Of a stretch of 64,000 nucleotides of DNA, positions 60,858-64,000 are shown in pieces. Location of the stretch: the NCBI GenBank assembly GCA_037385045.1, contig JARRNJ010000017.1, forward strand, positions 3,277 to 67,276, given 5' to 3'. The notes below the pieces were generated by a model. The model was given only the letters and a program-made list of their open reading frames with translations. It made no database searches and had not been told where the DNA came from. A program made the position numbers and the translations under genes. This DNA comes from JARRNJ01 sp037385045. Its GTDB lineage: Bacteria > Pseudomonadota > Gammaproteobacteria > JASBUN01. Position 1 is the first letter of the stretch; each line of letters begins with the position of its first letter.

Positions 60858-62558
60858 TTACTCCAGCGGCCGGTAGCGCTCAAGAAAGCGTTTGAATTGC
60901 TTCCGCAACCCGTGCTCATAGCCGAACCGGTCGCCGTCCTCGCGGCTGATACCGGTGTGCGTATTGGCTGCGGCACCGCTGGCGCAATCGTAGTACTGGT
61001 AATCCACGTAACGGGATTGCTGGCCGCCCGGATTGGATGCCGCCCCGCCGACGATGACGCGTTCGGCGCCGGTTTCCTTGCACAGGGCCTTGGCGGCGGT
61101 ATGGTCGCTGCCGTCGTAGACCAGCGCCCGTACCGATGCACCTGAGCGCACGGCGCGGATACGTGCGCCCGGAATCGCTTTGATCGTGCGGCGCATCAGG
61201 CCGGCGAAGTTTTCCGAAAAGCTCGCCACCGTATCCGATTCGGGGTCGCCAAGATCGTAGGATCCCGGTTCGGCCCAGGCGGCGATGGCCACCGAGTAGC
61301 GCGCCCGGCGTGGAGCCGCGGCCGCGGTCGGTTGGGCCGCCGGGTGGCGCTGGTGCTCCGCGCGCTGCAGGAACTGGCTCACCGGCCCCAGCGCCAGGGC
61401 GAAGTTCACCCCCTGGGCGCCGACATACCCCATGCTGTTGACGCCGATGACCTTGCCGCTTGCCAGGTGAATCAATGGCCCGCCGCTGTTGCCGGGATTG
61501 AGCGCGGCATCGGTCTGGATCACCGGCGTGCCGTCCATGTCGCGCAGGGAGCTGATGATGCCCTTGGAGACCGAGTCCTCCAGGCCCACCGCCAACGGCG
61601 AGCCGATGGCGATGACTTCGTCGCCCACCTGGTAGGCGCTGAACTTGGGATCGATCTGCAGATGCGGCGCGTGTTTCAGCGGCACCTGCAGCAACGCCAG
61701 GTCGGCCCAGTCATCGCGGTAGATCACCGTCGGTGTATATTCCTTGCCGTCCGGCAGTTTGACTTTCAGGGATTCCGCGCCCCGCACCACGTGGGCGTTG
61801 GTGAGAATCAGTCCGTCATCGCTGATGAAGAATCCTGAACCGTGCCCATCGCCGGGCGCCTCGCCGCTGCCGACCACCCAGGGATTGCGGCTGCGTTTCT
61901 TGGCCTTGAAGATGATGGTGACCACGGCGTCGGTGAAACGGGAATAGCGCGAACGCATCGCCGGCTTCAGTTCGCCGGTCACCCGGACCTGGGCGTCGGT
62001 CACACCCCGGCGCAGCAGGGCCAATGCCTGCGGGTCGGAAAGAATCTGCTGGACGATGTCGTGGAACGCCTTCTTGTAGGCATTCTCCAGGGCCACCTGG
62101 TCGTTGACCATGCCGGAGCTGGCGCTGCCGGTGGCTTCCCAATGCCCGAAGGGCTGGCCGTTTCCGTAGACGATATCGGTGCTCACGTGAGCTTTGTAAG
62201 TGCCCCAGTATGTATCCACCGAAGCCTGCGAGCGTACCCGGATGGTGAAGTGGGGATCGCGGATCTCGCCGCGCATGGCGACCTTGCGGAACACCTTGGA
62301 GAACAACGCCACTGCGGTTTTCTTGATGGCGGCGCCGTCGTCCAGCGCCCATGCCCGGACCTGGATCTTGCGGCGGCCTTCCCCGACCGGCACGGCGATC
62401 TCGGCCCGGGCATCGATGGGCAATGAAACCGCCTGGGTTGGTTTGACCTGAAGATCCTTGACGTTGATCGGTGTGGCCGTGCAGCCGGCAAGCAACGCCG
62501 CAACCGTGATCAAGACCAGCGCTGCGGCGCGCGCCGGCCGATTGTTGGAATTCAGCAC
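60858..62558 (-). CDS. HtrA-type serine protease lipoprotein with unusual N- and C-terminal domains
   Basis: The 566-residue protein has a lipobox (LLAGC, Cys26), so it is a periplasmic lipoprotein. A family-less domain (about residues 30-215) is followed by a trypsin-like S1C protease domain with His256 (LTNAHVV), Asp286 (DDWADLALL) and Ser358 (NPGNSGGPL). In place of the usual PDZ domains there is a linker and a C-terminal domain (about 425-566) that I do not recognise, with Cys residues (AKALCKE, YYDCASG). The role may be stress-related proteolysis of a specific envelope substrate. Confidence 0.85.
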   Translation of the reverse strand: MLNSNNRPARAAALVLITVAALLAGCTATPINVKDLQVKPTQAVSLPIDARAEIAVPVGEGRRKIQVRAWALDDGAAIKKTAVALFSKVFRKVAMRGEIRDPHFTIRVRSQASVDTYWGTYKAHVSTDIVYGNGQPFGHWEATGSASSGMVNDQVALENAYKKAFHDIVQQILSDPQALALLRRGVTDAQVRVTGELKPAMRSRYSRFTDAVVTIIFKAKKRSRNPWVVGSGEAPGDGHGSGFFISDDGLILTNAHVVRGAESLKVKLPDGKEYTPTVIYRDDWADLALLQVPLKHAPHLQIDPKFSAYQVGDEVIAIGSPLAVGLEDSVSKGIISSLRDMDGTPVIQTDAALNPGNSGGPLIHLASGKVIGVNSMGYVGAQGVNFALALGPVSQFLQRAEHQRHPAAQPTAAAAPRRARYSVAIAAWAEPGSYDLGDPESDTVASFSENFAGLMRRTIKAIPGARIRAVRSGASVRALVYDGSDHTAAKALCKETGAERVIVGGAASNPGGQQSRYVDYQYYDCASGAAANTHTGISREDGDRFGYEHGLRKQFKRFLERYRPLE

Positions 62559-62671
62559 CCCCGTCCCCCTTGGCGAATATTATTGTGGCAATAATGTAAC
62601 CCGGGGATCGTGCGCAGGGCCAGCAGCTTTCGCCTGGCGGTAGCCCGCAAGGGGAGGTGCGGTGCCGGCCG

Positions 62672-63373
62672 TTACATCTTCTCCTTGATGCCGCGGCGGA
62701 TCAGCCACCAGTTGACCGGGTAACTGGTGCAGAAGCCGGCGATCATGGCCAGCTGCATCGTGAACCAGAACACCGGCCCGGTCTTGTCCAGTTCGTGGCC
62801 GAAGAGCACGAAGGTGGCGATGGCCATCCAGCCGTACATGCCCACCTGCCACGCAACCAGGGACAAGGTGTCGGCCTTGACGGCCGCGGCCAGCCCCCGC
62901 AATGGGGTCAGTCCGCGCATGGGCTTGATGCTGTAGTACTGAAATACGATTCCGAACAGGTACGCGAGCAGGAAATCCAGCGCCCAGGCCGCGAAGATCG
63001 CTTTGCCGAACAGGGTGACCGATGAGTTGCTGAGCCACCATTCGGCAGTCAGGTCGCCCAGCGTACAGCCGCCGCCGCAATGAGTGGAGCCGATGGCGAC
63101 GCTTTGCCAGAAGGGCTTGCTCCTGGACGGCGTTGCGCTATCGCGCTGTGCGCCGCGGCGCGCACTTCCTCTGCTCGACCGGCGTCCGACCCGGACATAG
63201 GCCCACAGACCGATGGGGCCTGCATACAGGGCGGTGATGGGCCAGACCAGGTTCATGATCCACATCCGCTGGCGGTGGCTGGGAAACAGGACCAGGTCGG
63301 CGGCGATGATCACCGCGCAGGCCGCAGCCAGGATCAGCGAGCCACCCGCCAACAGGTATAACCACTGCGGCAT
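62672..63373 (-). CDS. DUF4396 membrane protein
   Basis: The 233-residue protein has about six membrane helices, the first at residues 5-26, and a conserved Cys-rich loop STHCGGGCTLGD that marks the DUF4396 family. The two Cys and His could bind a metal ion such as copper or zinc. A C-terminal sequence MIAGFCTSYPVNWWLIRRGI is also conserved. The function is unknown. It lies 113 bases upstream of the protease gene on the same strand. Confidence 0.85.
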   Translation of the reverse strand: MPQWLYLLAGGSLILAAACAVIIAADLVLFPSHRQRMWIMNLVWPITALYAGPIGLWAYVRVGRRSSRGSARRGAQRDSATPSRSKPFWQSVAIGSTHCGGGCTLGDLTAEWWLSNSSVTLFGKAIFAAWALDFLLAYLFGIVFQYYSIKPMRGLTPLRGLAAAVKADTLSLVAWQVGMYGWMAIATFVLFGHELDKTGPVFWFTMQLAMIAGFCTSYPVNWWLIRRGIKEKM

Positions 63374-63542
63374 GCAGGACTCCCTTGGTTGGATCGCGGG
63401 CGCATGTGCCGCCCGGCGCCGCTGGCGGGCGAACCGGCGCAGGCGAGCAATGCGGCTTGGCTGCCGCTCAAGCCGGCGGAGGCATTTTCATGCGGCTGGG
63501 GTAACCGACGACGGCGCAGCCGGTTGCGGACAAATGAGTCAG

Positions 63543-63767
63543 TCAGGCTTCCAACGGTCGGGTGGCGGCGATTTTGGCGTTCCAGCCGGCGATGGCTTCG
63601 GCGATGGCGGTCTGCGCGTCCCGTCCGCGATCCGAGATTTGCGGCCCCATGGCGCCGCACACCGGGCAGCCGACCCAATAGAGGGTTTCCGTAGTGCCGT
63701 CGGCGGTGATTTGTTGGCGCTGGCGCACATCCGGCTGCGCTCCGCAAAGACAGGCTCTCGGTTGCAT
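63543..63767 (-). CDS. Lar-like zinc-ribbon protein
   Basis: The 74-residue protein has two Cys pairs (ACLCG and GCPVCGAMGP), followed by a helix ending EAIAGWNAKI. This combination resembles the Lar restriction-alleviation family and related small phage-derived zinc ribbons. The function is uncertain. No other phage gene is near. The ATG at 63765-63767 is the only plausible start. Confidence 0.6.
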   Translation of the reverse strand: MQPRACLCGAQPDVRQRQQITADGTTETLYWVGCPVCGAMGPQISDRGRDAQTAIAEAIAGWNAKIAATRPLEA

Positions 63768-63885
63768 GGTTCAGTGCTCCGGGTCTTGAAGGCGCGACAG
63801 TCACCACTGTAGCACAAGGCGGGCGGCCGCGGCCCGCGTGCGCGATGACGGCGCGAAATGGGAATCGTTTTCAGGCGCGACGGGT

Positions 63886-63912
63886 CCCGGTGCCGCTGTC
63901 GGCGGCACCGGG
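63886..63912 (-). terminator. Hairpin after the gene at 63920
   Basis: A perfect 11-bp stem (CCCGGTGCCGC at 63886-63896 with GCGGCACCGGG at 63902-63912) and a 5-base loop lie 8 bases past the stop of the minus-strand gene that enters from the right. There is no T run, so it is a terminator or 3'-end hairpin. Confidence 0.6.
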
Positions 63913-63919
63913 CATCACA

Positions 63920-64000
63920 CTACTTGTCGAGCTTGGTGATCTTGGACCCTTCCAGGGTCAGGTTGTACATCAATCCTTCCTGGCCGATGATGAAGCCGAC
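63920..64000 (-). CDS. C-terminal end of a probable SYLF/YSC84-domain lipid-binding protein, partial
   Basis: The last 26 codons of a gene entering from the right edge read VGFIIGQEGLMYNLTLEG then SKITKLDK and stop at 63920-63922. The pattern G-F-x-x-G-x-x-G-L-M-x-x-L-x-L-E-G-S-K-I-T matches the end of SYLF (YSC84-like) domain proteins, which are exported and bind lipid. Only the tail is visible, so the call is tentative. Confidence 0.5.
   Translation of the reverse strand, partial: VGFIIGQEGLMYNLTLEGSKITKLDK

Overview
The window is GC-rich chromosomal DNA with tightly packed genes, many short ATGA stop/start overlaps and clear AGGAGG-type ribosome sites. The gene content points to a free-living Gram-negative proteobacterium, most likely a gammaproteobacterial sulfur- or thiocyanate-handling chemolithotroph. 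Supporting content is a TonB system with a TonB-dependent receptor, a TolC-type efflux set, a TorF-type porin, several c-type and b-type cytochromes, cyanase, thiocyanate-hydrolase-like genes, a sulfide:quinone-reductase-like flavoprotein, DsrE-like and NnrU proteins and many c-di-GMP enzymes. The taxonomic call is an inference. No rRNA, tRNA, CRISPR array or intact insertion sequence was recognised.

Layout. 1-4.5 kb: a cut-off membrane protein, an alpha/beta hydrolase, a chemoreceptor without a sensor domain followed at once by a bacteriohemerythrin, and a small cytochrome c. 4.6-11.1 kb (minus strand): a seven-gene operon made of TonB-dependent receptor, DUF4198-like periplasmic protein, polyferredoxin, CcdA/SafE-like membrane protein, ExbB, ExbD and TonB. 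11.4-16.1 kb: a signalling block (PAS/GAF/HD-GYP, REC-CheC, PAS-GGDEF). 16.7-22.8 kb: a cyanate/thiocyanate block with an orphan GlcF-like protein, CynR, cyanase preceded by a terminator-like leader, a methyltransferase, and a decayed thiocyanate hydrolase operon. 23-25 kb: cytochrome b561 divergent from an SQR-like flavoprotein. 25-31 kb: a 141-bp dispersed repeat with a hairpin element, two GGDEF proteins, an orphan ParA-like ATPase, and an ECF sigma factor with a small membrane partner. 31-37 kb: NnrU, an internally deleted flavin reductase, a transglutaminase, OsmC, a truncated sigma gene beside the second copy of the repeat, a SHOCT-like membrane protein and an epimerase remnant. 37-42.9 kb: a metallo-beta-lactamase-fold protein, a nitrilase, a broken HDOD gene, an AraC remnant, RecQ and a GFA-family protein that lacks its middle. 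43-47.6 kb: peroxiredoxin, TetR, O-methyltransferase, GNAT, Nudix/CoA pyrophosphatase and TorF porin. 47.8-53.7 kb: a cyclic-nucleotide-domain coiled-coil protein, a cytochrome cluster (b561 fused to dihaem c, DUF1924/SHP, dihaem c), DUF502 and a DsrE-like protein. 53.7-60.4 kb: TetR with a divergent EmrA-EmrB-TolC operon, then a MotAB-like pair. 60.6-64 kb: a small membrane protein, an HtrA-type lipoprotein protease with unusual flanking domains, DUF4396, a Lar-like zinc protein and the end of a probable SYLF-domain gene.

Three themes stand out. First, the TonB operon looks like a self-contained outer-membrane uptake system combined with an inner-membrane redox module. Second, thiocyanate/cyanate metabolism is half preserved: cyanase is intact, and ScnA-like and activator-like genes remain, but the catalytic gamma subunit has lost its metal site and has a stop codon. 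Third, several genes between 22 and 43 kb carry clean internal deletions or are fragments (scnC-like, flavin reductase, HDOD, GFA, an ECF sigma, AraC, an epimerase), so this stretch seems to be eroding. Family comparisons rest on remembered family sequences, not on searches.
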